Positions 53,191 to 64,000 of a DNA stretch of 64,000 bases are shown piece after piece. The position numbers and the translations under genes were made by a program. The notes beneath the pieces were generated by a model that saw only the letters and a program-made list of their open reading frames with translations, did no database searches and was not told the DNA's origin. This DNA comes from Acanthacorydalis orientalis (lineage: Eukaryota; Arthropoda; Insecta; Megaloptera; Corydalidae), in contig CM068321.1 in assembly GCA_034766995.1 (NCBI GenBank), positions 13,748,026 to 13,812,025 of the forward strand. The letters are read 5' to 3'. Every line of letters starts with the position of its first letter. Within the stretch, counting starts at the first letter, position 1.

Positions 53191-53617
53191 ATATATATAT
53201 ATAACTTGTATAAATAACTAATATTATCCATTCATTAATATTTTTTTTTTATTTTTAAAAAGTAATATTAGATAAAACATTATTTTATTTTCTTTCAAAA
53301 AACATGTTTGAAATATTTGGCATATTTATGCATATTTATATTTAAACATAATAATAAGTTTAATACAGCTATAAATTTATAATAAAATTGGGTTAAATTC
53401 ATACTCTCTTAATATATATATATATATATATATCTATATACATCTATATTTCATATATCTATATTTCATTAACATTTTTATTTCATTTAGATGTTTTTCA
53501 TATTGCGTAAAATATACTGAAATTAAATTATTGTGAAGTGAATAATAGGCCTAATTGTTTAAAAACATTAATGAAATTATATATATAAAGTAATTATATA
53601 TATCATGTGATTCAATT
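50216..53617. other. Gene-free region with a G+C-normal block near 51.3-51.7 kb
   Basis: A+T-rich DNA without recognised genes. The segment at about 51300-51660 is more complex and has open frames on both strands (117 and 100 codons minus, 70 plus), but none resembles a known protein. It may be a regulatory block or a non-coding exon. TA arrays occupy about 51811-51865 and 53157-53202. Confidence 0.4.
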
Positions 53618-53794
53618 TAGGCTTCCACATGGAAGTGTTAAAAGGGGGCGCAGGGGTTAAAAAGTAATGTTATTTTTTATTTAGTATTTTAGTTCAATTC
53701 AATACTAAAATACAATTGAACTAAGATACTAAATGGAGAATAACATTTTTTTTTAATTTTTGATTTTTTTTTAATACTTTCTGGCGGAAGCCTA
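53618..53794. mobile_element. Fold-back (MITE-like) element, 177 bp
   Basis: The ends are inverted repeats: TAGGCTTCC at the left and GGAAGCCTA at the right, continuing inward as GTGTTAAAA and its imperfect complement. Deeper in, the arms TTTAGTATTTTAGTTCAATT (53680-53699) and AATTGAACTAAGATACTAAA (53714-53733) are complementary with one mismatch. The whole element can fold into one long hairpin with a G-rich bulge at about 53641-53656. No coding capacity. Confidence 0.7.
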
Positions 53795-54862
53795 AGATAA
53801 ACGGAAGGAATCGCCTGTATATAAATTTGTAAAGTGTAAGTTCCGCCCCTGACTTGTAGAAACATGCACACAATTGTCAATTTTCAAAGATTTGTCTTCG
53901 GTAAATGGTAAGGGGTGGTCGCATAAGAAGTTAGCATTAGATTGGTACGGAGAAAATCTGATGTGAAACGATGGACAATTGGTGCGCGTCTTTGTCGAGA
54001 CGTGGAAGTTTTTCCAAATGAGAAATGAGTTGCTCAGGTCTTTTGTAAATCAGATGCATTGTGGTCGAATGATATGGGTTGTTGGATATTGAAAAATCGT
54101 GTATATGCGTCGCACAATATACGGCGAAAATGTGCATGCTAAAATGTCCTCGGGTGGTACGGTCTGACGTTCAAATAACGACGAATTAAAAACGTTGTCA
54201 TGAATATCAATTCTATTGACCTGTTAGAAAATCATATCCTGTCGGATAATTTTATTGGAAGTACCTTTTCTTGTACAGGTCATATAACGTCAATTTTATA
54301 CGAATTATTAGAATTTATGCTGCATAATTTCATTAAAATTCTTTCGATATAATAAACGGCATTATAGTTATGAACTATTAACACTTATGAGAACTGTATA
54401 TATTTAAAATGTTTATTTTAAGTATTTTACACCTTTTCCGAGATGACTTCTAAGTAATATTATTTTATAAAAAGAAAAATATTCAAAAGGATATATTTTA
54501 ATATAAGTTATTCATTTTTAGTTAATCATTTACCAGTTTGACATTTTTTTTCGTTTAAATTTAATTTCTTTTATAAGTAGCAAACTTTTTTATATTCTCT
54601 AATTACACAAATTAATATAACTTATATGTTAAACATTCACTTCTAAATAGTAATTATAGTACGATATCACCTTTTTTCAATTTCAATTCAGTTATATTTT
54701 CTTGATTTCAATCATACATTCATTGTAAGTAACGCAGTGTTTAACTGTATTTTTTTTTTAAATTTAATACATAATCTAATCTATATTATATTTTCAATAT
54801 CAACGGAAATTTTTCGATTCATTTATTAATTATACCACCACATATAATATTTATTAATGTTG

Positions 54863-54937
<75 letters not shown>

Positions 54938-55365
54938 GAAGTGATTTGTTTTCAAAATGTGAATTTTGGTAAAATGATGCTCACTATATTGTTCCAATGA
55001 GACTTAAAATAATGTTAAAAGTTTACAGTAATGATATCATATTTAAGTGTAGTAGATTAAAACTACAGTTGAAACATTTTTGAAATCGGAGTTTATAAGT
55101 TTCATATGTTTCTTTATATGAGAAAATACAAATATGTCATAACAGTTTTCATACGAACAGTCAACAAACAGGGTACATTTTCATACAAGTTTAATCAAAA
55201 TCAGTTCAATAGTTCAAAATTTATAGACCTAAGTTTTACAATTAGAGAAATATTATATTTCATTTTCAATTATTGATTAAAATAATGTAGCCATAATTAC
55301 ATTACACAACATACTGTTAAATTTGTTTATTTTCTATAATTAGTGATATAAATTTATGATAAATT

Positions 55366-55415
<50 letters not shown>

Positions 55416-57559
55416 ATACATATACTTGAAATTAAAAATACCTAATATATATAATGGTATTTAAAATAAATTTATGATTAGAAAATATTTGTTTGCATTA
55501 TAAAAATATATTTTTAAGTTTAATGTATGAATAATAAATTTTTTTTATGTATAATAATACCGTTTCAGCTTAGAATTAATAAAAAAATATACGAATTTAC
55601 TAATATTTCGTTACATTTCGTATAAATATATTTTATAAATAACATTTAAGTGTTTATTTGTGTCTAATTATTTTGGTTATTTAACATCGTGCTAATTAAT
55701 ATTTTATTACTTTTACAATAGATATATTTTTACGGATGCAATTCATGAATACAATAAAAATATAGAAACGAAATTTATGTGACAATGATATATTACACGT
55801 CAAAATGCAATATTTATAAAGGTAGAAAATTTGACGGAAAAAGGGGACGTAAAACGAGGGGAAAATGTTGTAATCAATCTGGTTAGAAAAAACTGAAATT
55901 ATTGACGGAAATATATGTGACAGTTTTCATTGTACACATTTCAATGTAGAAATACTTTATTATCAAAGAAACTCTAAGAAAATGAATGGAATAATCAATT
56001 TAAACTTTCCTTACATGTAGTGAAGATTTCACAAAGGGTTCATTCCATTTACAACTGATTTTTTAATTATATTTAGAGAGACGAATATATATTATTACTT
56101 ACAATACTAAGAAAACCGAGTATATTTCCATAATGTGTACTATATTAATAAACGTCATTTTTTAAAAAGGAAATATTTCAGGATAATAAATTGAATCGCT
56201 AGTTGTTATAAATATATAATTACTTGAATTTATTGTTTGGTAAACATTCGAAAATATTTTTTAATACATTTATTTTATTAATGAAAATTTTCATTCAAGT
56301 TATAATGATTTGATTTAATAAACCTATTTATTTATCTTTTAGTGTTTAATATAACTATTTTTTATTTATTTACAATGATTAGTACGAAACTTATATTTGT
56401 ATACAATTATTATTTCATATTAATTGTATTTTGTTCATTTTGATAGATAAATGTTTATTCGATGTTACTGCAAGTATTTCAATGTACGCTCACTAATTTT
56501 ACATAACGTTATTTATTTAAAATTGTATTAGTGACGTTAAATATCGTTAATGAGCTTATTCTGAAATTTTAAGAGTGTTATATTAAGAGTGTTATAAACA
56601 GTGGAATATGAAAAAATATATAAGGAAATATAACAAAAAATAAAGAGCAAGTCATTCAAAATGTGTTAAAAACAAAGAGGTACAATTAAGAACAGTATGT
56701 AAAAAAATCCTAATTTAGACTCAAAACAGATCGATTGTATTGAAAAATTCAGAGAGTAAAATTAATTTAATAAAAAAATTAAAATCGGTTTTAAAATAAA
56801 TTCTAAAAATGGATGAATGAGATAGAAAAAATAAGATAATGGTGATATTTTTTTAAGTTGATATACAGATACAAAATACATTCAAAATGGTTGTATTATA
56901 GAAATATATCAGAAAAAAATGAAATGTTCTAAAATTTATAATAATGGTTCATTTCATACTTCAGAAATATTTTCAAGTCAATTTATAGTATATAAGAGTA
57001 TGGGTGTTTTTTTTAGTTAAAATTATATTATTCTGATACTAGTATAAGTATATTTCTAATGAATATGATATTAGAGAATGTATAACGAAACTATATGAGT
57101 TAAAATGAAAGAAAAAAAATATATAAAATGACACACTAAAAATTAAAAAAAAAATCGTTGAACAATTGCTTTTGTACTGACACTCTGATATCGTTAAACA
57201 CGGCTAGCTTACAGGATTGAATTGTGAACGTAAGCTATAAAACATTTATAACTTTCATTATAAAAACCTCTAGATAGTAAAGGCTCGTTGTGAAGTTTCA
57301 ATTTTTCAACATCGACGTGGATGTATACACAATTACAGCGAGTTAAACAGACAATCTTTTATAGTTTCAACAGCAATTACACGAAATGTGTGTTCATTAT
57401 TTATACTTGCGCGTTAAAACTAGCGGATACTCAGTTGCCGGACAAAATAGTTTGTTCTCGTCAGTTCGCGCTTCTTCGTTACAGTTCGAATAGTATACAA
57501 ACGTAGTGTTCTGCCAGTTACTGAAAATTTATAGCTAATGCAATTTAACACACATAACA
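53795..57559. other. Gene-free region, partly of normal complexity
   Basis: The part from about 53880 to 54180 has near-normal base composition and a 66-codon minus-strand open frame (53937-54137) without family resemblance. It adjoins the fold-back element and may belong to a larger unknown mobile element. A TA array lies at about 54865-54933 and a TA/AAATA tract at about 55365-55410. The rest is A+T-rich. A more complex block begins near 57180. Confidence 0.4.
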
Positions 57560-57673
57560 ATGTCTAGTGCACGGACGCTATGTGTAGTATATGTGTCCTC
57601 CATGTTCATTTTATTCCCGCTGGTACACTATTGTGCTTCTCTTTGTATTCTTCGCGTCGTTAAGGCGGATTAG
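57560..57673 (+). CDS. Candidate short signal-peptide-like ORF / first coding exon (uncertain)
   Basis: A 37-codon frame starting MSSARTLCVVYV with a hydrophobic stretch (VSSMFILFPLVHYCASLCIL) like a signal peptide or membrane anchor. It begins in a favourable context (AACAATG), about 95 bases after an initiator-like TCAGTTCGCGC near 57458 in a CpG-containing block. It ends in TAG unless spliced; a weak possible donor GTTAAG occurs near its end. No family match. It could be a first coding exon of an unrecognised plus-strand gene, a small ORF, or chance. Confidence 0.2.
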   Translation: MSSARTLCVVYVSSMFILFPLVHYCASLCILRVVKAD

Positions 57674-58687
57674 ATTTTATTTGATATATTTCTTGATATA
57701 GACGTGCAATATATTTTTTTTTTGCAACGGTACGTTGGTATGTTTCTAACAACTAAAAATGTGTCATTAATACCATATTGTTTTTCACAAAAGGAACGCT
57801 ATAATCGACTTATGTTAAAGTATTATCTACTAAAAAGAAATTTCAGACTATGATATTCAGTTATACACATACGTATTTGATGCTTGATGTTTTTCACAGC
57901 CATTATAATTTCGTTAAGTAAGCATAATAAAATCATTTAAATATTTTATAATAAATACTAACTATTTTATATCAGCAATAAGTTTTTTTGTTTGTTTGTT
58001 CTTTTTTTTAAAAAATAATAAAATATATTATAATGTACTCTTCGTATATTCACCCTTAAGTCATTTACTTTATATTTCACTTTTTCCGGTTTTTAAACAT
58101 GTGCCTTTTTCAGATAGCTTAATATTGATTTTTAAAAAAACTTTTTCTGACTGTTTTATTGGATGATATGGTTTACATTTTAATAGAGTTAACAAATTAT
58201 CTCATCGTATTAACTAAATCACATTAATGAAGAAAATTTACCAAATAGATACATATTCGAATGCTGAATATGAAAAGAGAATTAAAATTTTTGATCGGCA
58301 TTTGAAAATAACATAAAAAATTGTTTTCTGTTTTTTTTTTTTCGCACATTATATTTTTTGAAAGTGATCTGTATAACTATTTTATTGTTATATACATCTA
58401 TAATCATTTAAATTATGAAATATATTTTAATTTATTCCACACAACGGTAATATTTAAGAGTTAAAGTAATAAGACGACACGACAGTCCACTGAATCAATT
58501 ATCCTTTTATGTAACATGTTTTTGTAAGTCGATATGATAAAAAATGTCAAAAACAACATTCTCGATTGACAAATCTTCCCGATCGGTTCATTTAAAGGTT
58601 ACAAGAAAATAAAAAAATGTACCCCGAGTCATTATTATCGCCACTTCAAAGAAATAAAATTTACAACGACTAAATCGAAAGACTTAC

Positions 58688-59020
58688 GTTATGAAAAGAT
58701 CGAAAGCTTGAAAATCGTCAATGCGATGACATCATTCGACACCATCCCTTCGGCTCAATATCAACCCCATTTATAAAACACCGTCGATAAATATCTCTCG
58801 TAACGTTATTCGAAGCAAAAAAAAAATGTACGCCGGAGTTGAATGTAAAGCGAAAGAAAAGTCTGAAAATCTACTATAATATATATTTCGATTGCAATAT
58901 TTGAGTGAATGCAGCAGAGAAACGCATTAAAAGTTCAAAGGGCGACCGGCTACCGCGTTATAGACTGACAGATGATAGACTGAGTGTTTGATAGTAGTAG
59001 GATAGACTGTTTTTCATATC
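58688..59020 (-). other. Candidate non-coding first exon (5' UTR) of Sema-1A or another minus-strand gene
   Basis: A block with raised G+C and CpG. Read on the minus strand it has initiator-like TCAGTC sequences near 58965-59010. It continues without a long open frame and reaches a strong 5' splice donor (AAC/GTAAGTC) whose last exon base is 58688. This is what an upstream 5' UTR exon of Sema-1A would look like, about 12 kb before the first recognised coding exon. No coding content and no direct proof of linkage. Confidence 0.3.
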
Positions 59021-59092
59021 AAAAATAACACCTAGTATCATTTCAATCGATATCAGCAGAAAAAAACGCATTATACATTATATATCTACACC

Positions 59093-59126
59093 TTATATAT
59101 ATATATATACATTCATACATACATAC

Positions 59127-59214
<88 letters not shown>
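59093..59214. repeat. (TA)n followed by (GT)n microsatellite
   Basis: TACA/TA compound array ending in a pure GT run at about 59190-59213. Confidence 0.95.
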
Positions 59215-60043
59215 ACATATAAACGAGTTTCAAAAAAAAACATTGAGTCAGAGACCCCTATACATCTCCTAAAGTGATAGTACAAACGCCATATGTGTAG
59301 ATTATATTTCGAGCACCGTTTTCATTTTTATACGGCTGTGTGTATTTTTCGAGAGAATTTATGCTTAATGTCAAAATATTTTTGATGTGATATATTTTTG
59401 TTTTGACATATTAGAGTACTACCTTTGTTTCTTCTCTTATATACACAAACCCTTGTATATACACACGTGGATATATATAAAAAAATAATCATTTGAATAA
59501 AATCTAAATCTGTTCTTTTTATAGCTTACGCCATCGTTTTCCACAGCAGAATATTCTCGAACGCAAGAAAGAATAAACTTTACTTGTAGAATGTTTTGCT
59601 GTTCGTTATCATATTTATTTATTTTGTCGAAAATGTAATGTCATTCAATGAAATTGAAAACAGACTTATTTATATAATAAAGTATATAATCCTCATTGTT
59701 TTTTAGATTACCCAGCATATTATTTTTTGCAAATGTAGTAATATTGTATATTATGAAATTTTATTTATTTGATTAAAAAATATCAATACACATATGTTTT
59801 GAAGTTATCGAAAAAAATCAGTTTTTTTTAGTTTTATGGCAGTTCTGTAAAAATAAATAATATGTAAATTGTGCAATAAACACAATGAAGAGTAAAATGT
59901 TTGTACTGTATTGGTACTCACTGTAACATAGAATCTGACAAAAGATGTGTTTATTTCAAGGCTTCTTCAATTTATTCAGCTGTAAAAAACATAGTTAAGA
60001 CTTTAATATTTAATTTAGTTGTAACTACGAATTTTATTATACA

Positions 60044-60283
60044 AGTAGTATATATCTCGGCAAAATTGACGGGAAAATAGAAATAAACAAAAAGAAAAAA
60101 CTGTTTTTGGTTTTTACAACATAATATATTTAAACATAAAAAATATCTAAGAACGAAACTTAATGAATTAAACTTAAAGTCTGTCTATTGTGAAAATTTC
60201 CTTATACAGTAACCTTCGCTAGATGACGGCAGACGGTCATTTTGTGGACAAAGTGTTGAGAAATGTGGGTTTTTATTATGAAG
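60044..60283 (-). mobile_element. Helitron-like non-autonomous element, family A copy 3
   Basis: On the minus strand it aligns with the two other family A copies: CATAATAAAAACCCACATTT near the start, TTCATTAAGTTTCGTTCTTA, TTAAATATATTATGTTGTAA, then CCCGTCAATTTTG near the end. The terminal hairpin is decayed and the last four bases read CTAC instead of CTAG. It is about 240 bp with a diverged middle segment. Confidence 0.7.
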
Positions 60284-62044
60284 AAAGATATTTTAAAAAA
60301 ACCCTATTATGAACATAGTAGAGCTTTAATATCTCAATTTTTGATGTGATTCACTTTCAGTGTTGGACATGTTGGTAATATACTGGTTAAGTCAGACCGA
60401 TTATTATTGGTTTAATTTACATGTATAAATATTTTATTTCAATTATGATTTTATGTACTTATCGTTTATTACTATTATTAATTTTCAATTGCCAAACAAT
60501 TATAATATTTGTAAACTGAACGAAAAATAGTATATTGTAGTAATTGTGTATAATACATTTGCATTGATCTTAATCGTTCCACACACGGATTGATACGAAA
60601 ACCATAAACGATTCTAGATGGAGAGTTAATGATTGTTTTAATAATAAACAGTAAATATTACTATATATTACTGATAAGAAAATATAAAGGTTATTTTTAC
60701 TTTATAGTGAAGACATACAAGAAACCGTATTTAAAAGGTTGAAATAAATAAAATTTTGATAATTTTTCTATTCCTTTCAAGTGTTTCAATAAATTCAATC
60801 AATTATGTTAAAAAAATAAATTTTAAAAAATAAGTTATGGAGGGGGACTTGTAAATAACTACTGAGAGGTGCTAGAAACAATATATAACATTGAAAAATG
60901 ACAGGCGAAGAATAAATGGAAATGTTGGTTTAATTAATTGAATAATGTATGGTTTAAATGTCTGTCAGTGTTGTTAATTTGAATTGTTAGTCAACTTTTG
61001 TACAGTTTGATATGTTGTTAAAAAATAATTGAAATGAGTGTGTGTATGTATATTTCCAAGAATATCTTTTTGTTGAAACTTCAAGCCCATACACTTTCGA
61101 TTTTTTTAATGAAGCTATTAATAGTGCCTTATTCACAAATAATAATTTAAAAGAATATTAATGAAACTTTTTAAAAAATATTGCGCATATCTTATATAGC
61201 ATTCTTTTTGAATAACGAACATCTTCAAGAGTTTTAGTAGAAGAATTACAAATAAAATTTATTATAAAATTAAAACACATAATAAGTAAAAGGATTATAT
61301 TAAGAAGAAGTTATAAATAAATTAGAGTGAAACGTAGAACTACTTTTAAAAACCATTTACTATAATTTAAAAATGAAATTCTACGAATAGTGTTTTATTT
61401 GTATTTTCCAGTTAATCTCAAAAAAAGATTATAAAATGTATTAATCTACATACATTCGTATATTCGTATATGTATGTGTGTACTCCAGTATCACACAAAA
61501 ATATAAAAAAGAAAACTTTGACGTTTCTGCAGAAGCCATCTTGGATCAAGCATGCAGTCGACATCTATTCGACCTGCTTTCTTTTTTTTTGCAAAGTGCA
61601 TGGATGTGAAGAAAAACTCATAGCGACAGAGTCTAGCATGTAAGAAAGCAGACAAGCATACTGGTGGCGGTGTACGGTAGCATCTCCATTGATGTTCACA
61701 AACTTTTTTTCTTTCCTCATATCTTGGACAAACTTTAGTCGGTCAAAAAGCTCAAGGGATGATGATGCGCATCGCATATTGCTTCGATTCAAGCAATACC
61801 ACGTCCGTTGCGAATGACGCAGTTGTAGCTACGGCAATGTAATAGAAGAAAGAAAGTAGACATGGACGGGAGAAAACGAGATATGGGAGAGTGGGTGCGA
61901 GAGTGAGTGAATACAAAGGTGGCAGACAGACTTAAAGTACACGTTCGTCAGTGTCGCGGAAAATAACAAGTCGAGATATGGATGAAAGAGAACGTTTGAC
62001 GAAAAAGATTTCGGTTTGTGAGAATTCTTTAACATTCGTTGTAT

Positions 62045-62103
<59 letters not shown>

Positions 62104-62411
62104 GTTTGTAAGTTAGTTTCTTTAATGTATACTTTGAGAAGATGATTAAATTAAGCCTTTTAAAAAAGTTTATTAGATTTAAAATAACAGCGTTTCGACT
62201 AAATTGATATTTTCAAACTTTTTTACTCCTATTCTCTTTTAATATTAGACAAGATAAATATTATAATTATATGAATTTATTTACAAGCCATAATAGAATA
62301 TTAATTTATTATTTTTTTTTTAAATTACTTTTGATCTTTCATGTATTTTTTTTTATTTTTTTATATATTTGAATAATCATTTTAATACACAATAGATACA
62401 TTTTTAACTTA

Positions 62412-62455
<44 letters not shown>

Positions 62456-63873
62456 CTGAGTATAACTATAATAATGTAATAAGGATTAAAAAATGTTATA
62501 AAAATGATTCACTATTCTTATTGGCTTTTTTCAATATCATTGATTTCATAACTGACTTGTCTATTAGAAATAATTAAAAGGCGTTCAATCACTACACAAA
62601 ATTGATGATTTTTTAAAGTAAAAAGTATATTATAAAAAATAAATTTAGTTGTTTTATATTCTCGTATATCGCGGTACAAATTATAAGTTTAAATATACTA
62701 TAATGACGGTTTACTGAATATAAAGTATTGAAAAACTAAGAATTTAATTATTAACTCTCACACTTCTTTGATAATTTCAGTTAAATAGTGTTAAATAAAT
62801 AATACAAAATTTCAATATTATGATATTTTCATCTTATATGTACTTTATATTTGAAAATGTAATAAGATTATAAATATGAAATTTAGAACAAAATAGATTC
62901 TTAAGCAAACGATTAATTGTGAAATGATAAAGGAATTTGTGTGAAAAAGTTCAAAAAGTCCATGAAACTATGTAGTACTTTTGCGATTGTGTCTTTTAAT
63001 CGAGTGTTAACCCTGAAAGTCACTTTCAGTGATAAATTCTAGTGCCGAGGGCCGAAATAATTCATCATTACGAAAAGGATAAAAACAAATTATTAATTTT
63101 AAAACAACACGTTTACTAAATATTTTTCACTTTAAAAATATTACTCTCACTTCATCTTTTCCTTTGATTATTTGTGTGTCCGGAAATAAAGTCTTGAAAG
63201 TCTATATTTGGAGCATATGAAGTTTCAAGTATTATTAAAAAAAGAAGTCTCTCTGGTCACTACCGACACTGATAAAGATTGAATAGCAAAAAAGGACATA
63301 GCAAAAAATCAATTCTTCTTTAGTTCCCTGAAATGTTGGAATAACACTCTTGACCCGTATTTGCTTTTAGGAAAGGTATCTGAAAAGATATCGTGCTTAA
63401 AAAGTTGTACTACTATCTTAATGATTGTCAAATTTTTCACCTGAAAAGATATAGCAGTACGTCAACGGTCCCTGTTAAGAATAATACACTGAAGAAGAAA
63501 ATTAGTAAAAATAAAGCTTTGTTCCCTATTAAAACATCTCTTATCAGATATATTTAAAATTATCATTATTATAAAACTACACAGATTTCTTATTTTATTA
63601 GCAAAACTGATTATAGAAAAATAAATTATGTAGGTTATAATTATATTAAAATGATGACTAATTCAAGTAAAAAATAAATGATTTGCATGTAATTTAAAGA
63701 AGTATAAAATCAATAGGTTATTTTTATAAATCAATTAGAAGAAATTAATTCAAAAGTAATTATTTAAAGAATATTTATTTCCTATTTTACAGAATAAAAT
63801 GAAAATATGAAAATGAAAACTACACAGCTTTGTGTAGAATAGTGATTTTAATTTAACATTTTATTTAGCTTTA

Positions 63874-63929
<56 letters not shown>

Positions 63930-64000
63930 AGGTATTTGAATGAGACAAGTTCGAAATTAAAATCTTACAGGAACGAATGAACAAGTCCGTAAAATAATGG
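60284..64000. other. Gene-free region with a CpG-containing block at 61.5-62.0 kb
   Basis: A+T-rich DNA, except for a block at about 61520-62000 of near-normal composition with GA-rich tracts and several CpGs. This resembles promoter or 5' UTR sequence. Open frames there (75 and 73 codons minus) have no family match. TA arrays lie at about 62049-62100, 62414-62453 and 63878-63926. The last kilobase contains a mildly G+C-enriched stretch (about 63000-63470) with nothing recognisable. Confidence 0.4.

Noticed and set aside
53937..54137. 66-codon minus-strand frame next to the fold-back element
   Set aside because: It looks protein-like in composition, but no family, splice sites or repeated copies were recognised. 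It is kept only as part of a region description.
61565..62050. Minus-strand frames of 73-75 codons as the missing Sema-1A first exon
   Set aside because: They have neither the expected signal peptide nor the sema-domain N-terminal pattern, and the only nearby donor is weak.

Overview
This is a eukaryotic, insect-type genomic window: very A+T-rich, with small spliced exons, GT-AG introns, and dozens of (TA)n microsatellites. Five conserved animal genes can be read exon by exon. The transposon remnants are mariner, P-like and Helitron-like. The intron-rich gene structures and the A+T content suggest a hymenopteran, for example a bee or a parasitoid wasp. That placement is inference; no species-specific marker was recognised.

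Layout, left to right. EMC1 (+, about 746-5038, 14 coding exons) converges on a small PDZ gene of the TAX1BP3/TIP-1 type (-, 8619-7499, 4 exons). A gene-poor stretch of about 12 kb follows. It holds long (TA)n arrays, a P-element-like transposase remnant (about 11.7-12.05 kb), two members of a Helitron-like family (13.3-13.56 and 18.3-18.54 kb), a 40-bp-arm inverted repeat (17.26-17.37 kb) and a degraded mariner with both terminal inverted repeats (19,142-20,024). PGPEP1, pyroglutamyl-peptidase I (+, 21095-25595, 3 coding exons), converges on INTS14, an Integrator subunit (-, 34368-26053, 6 coding exons). The intronless gene DNAJC2/zuotin (-, 33836-31959) lies entirely inside the first intron of INTS14 on the same strand.

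An apparently gene-free 7.5 kb follows, and then Semaphorin-1A (-), whose ten 3'-proximal coding exons run from 46575 to 42093. The exons for its signal peptide and the first part of the sema domain were not found. From 46.6 to 64 kb the window is mostly A+T-rich and non-coding. It contains a second mariner remnant, a fold-back element, a third Helitron-like copy, and several blocks of higher G+C that could be 5' UTR exons or promoters.

The genes do not form one pathway. They act in ER membrane-protein insertion (EMC1), ribosome-associated folding (DNAJC2), snRNA/mRNA 3'-end processing and transcription (INTS14), peptide turnover (PGPEP1), PDZ scaffolding (TAX1BP3) and axon guidance (Sema-1A). 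The most interesting signal is at the Sema-1A 3' end. Directly after the expected stop codon, in the same frame, there is a 67-codon Ser/Pro/Arg/His-rich extension in an isolated G+C-rich island. Its serine run uses all six serine codons, which suggests that this frame is translated in some isoform, by stop-codon readthrough or alternative splicing. Other notable points are a skippable 18-nt microexon in EMC1, the nested DNAJC2 gene, and two Helitron-like families whose ends abut (TA)n arrays.
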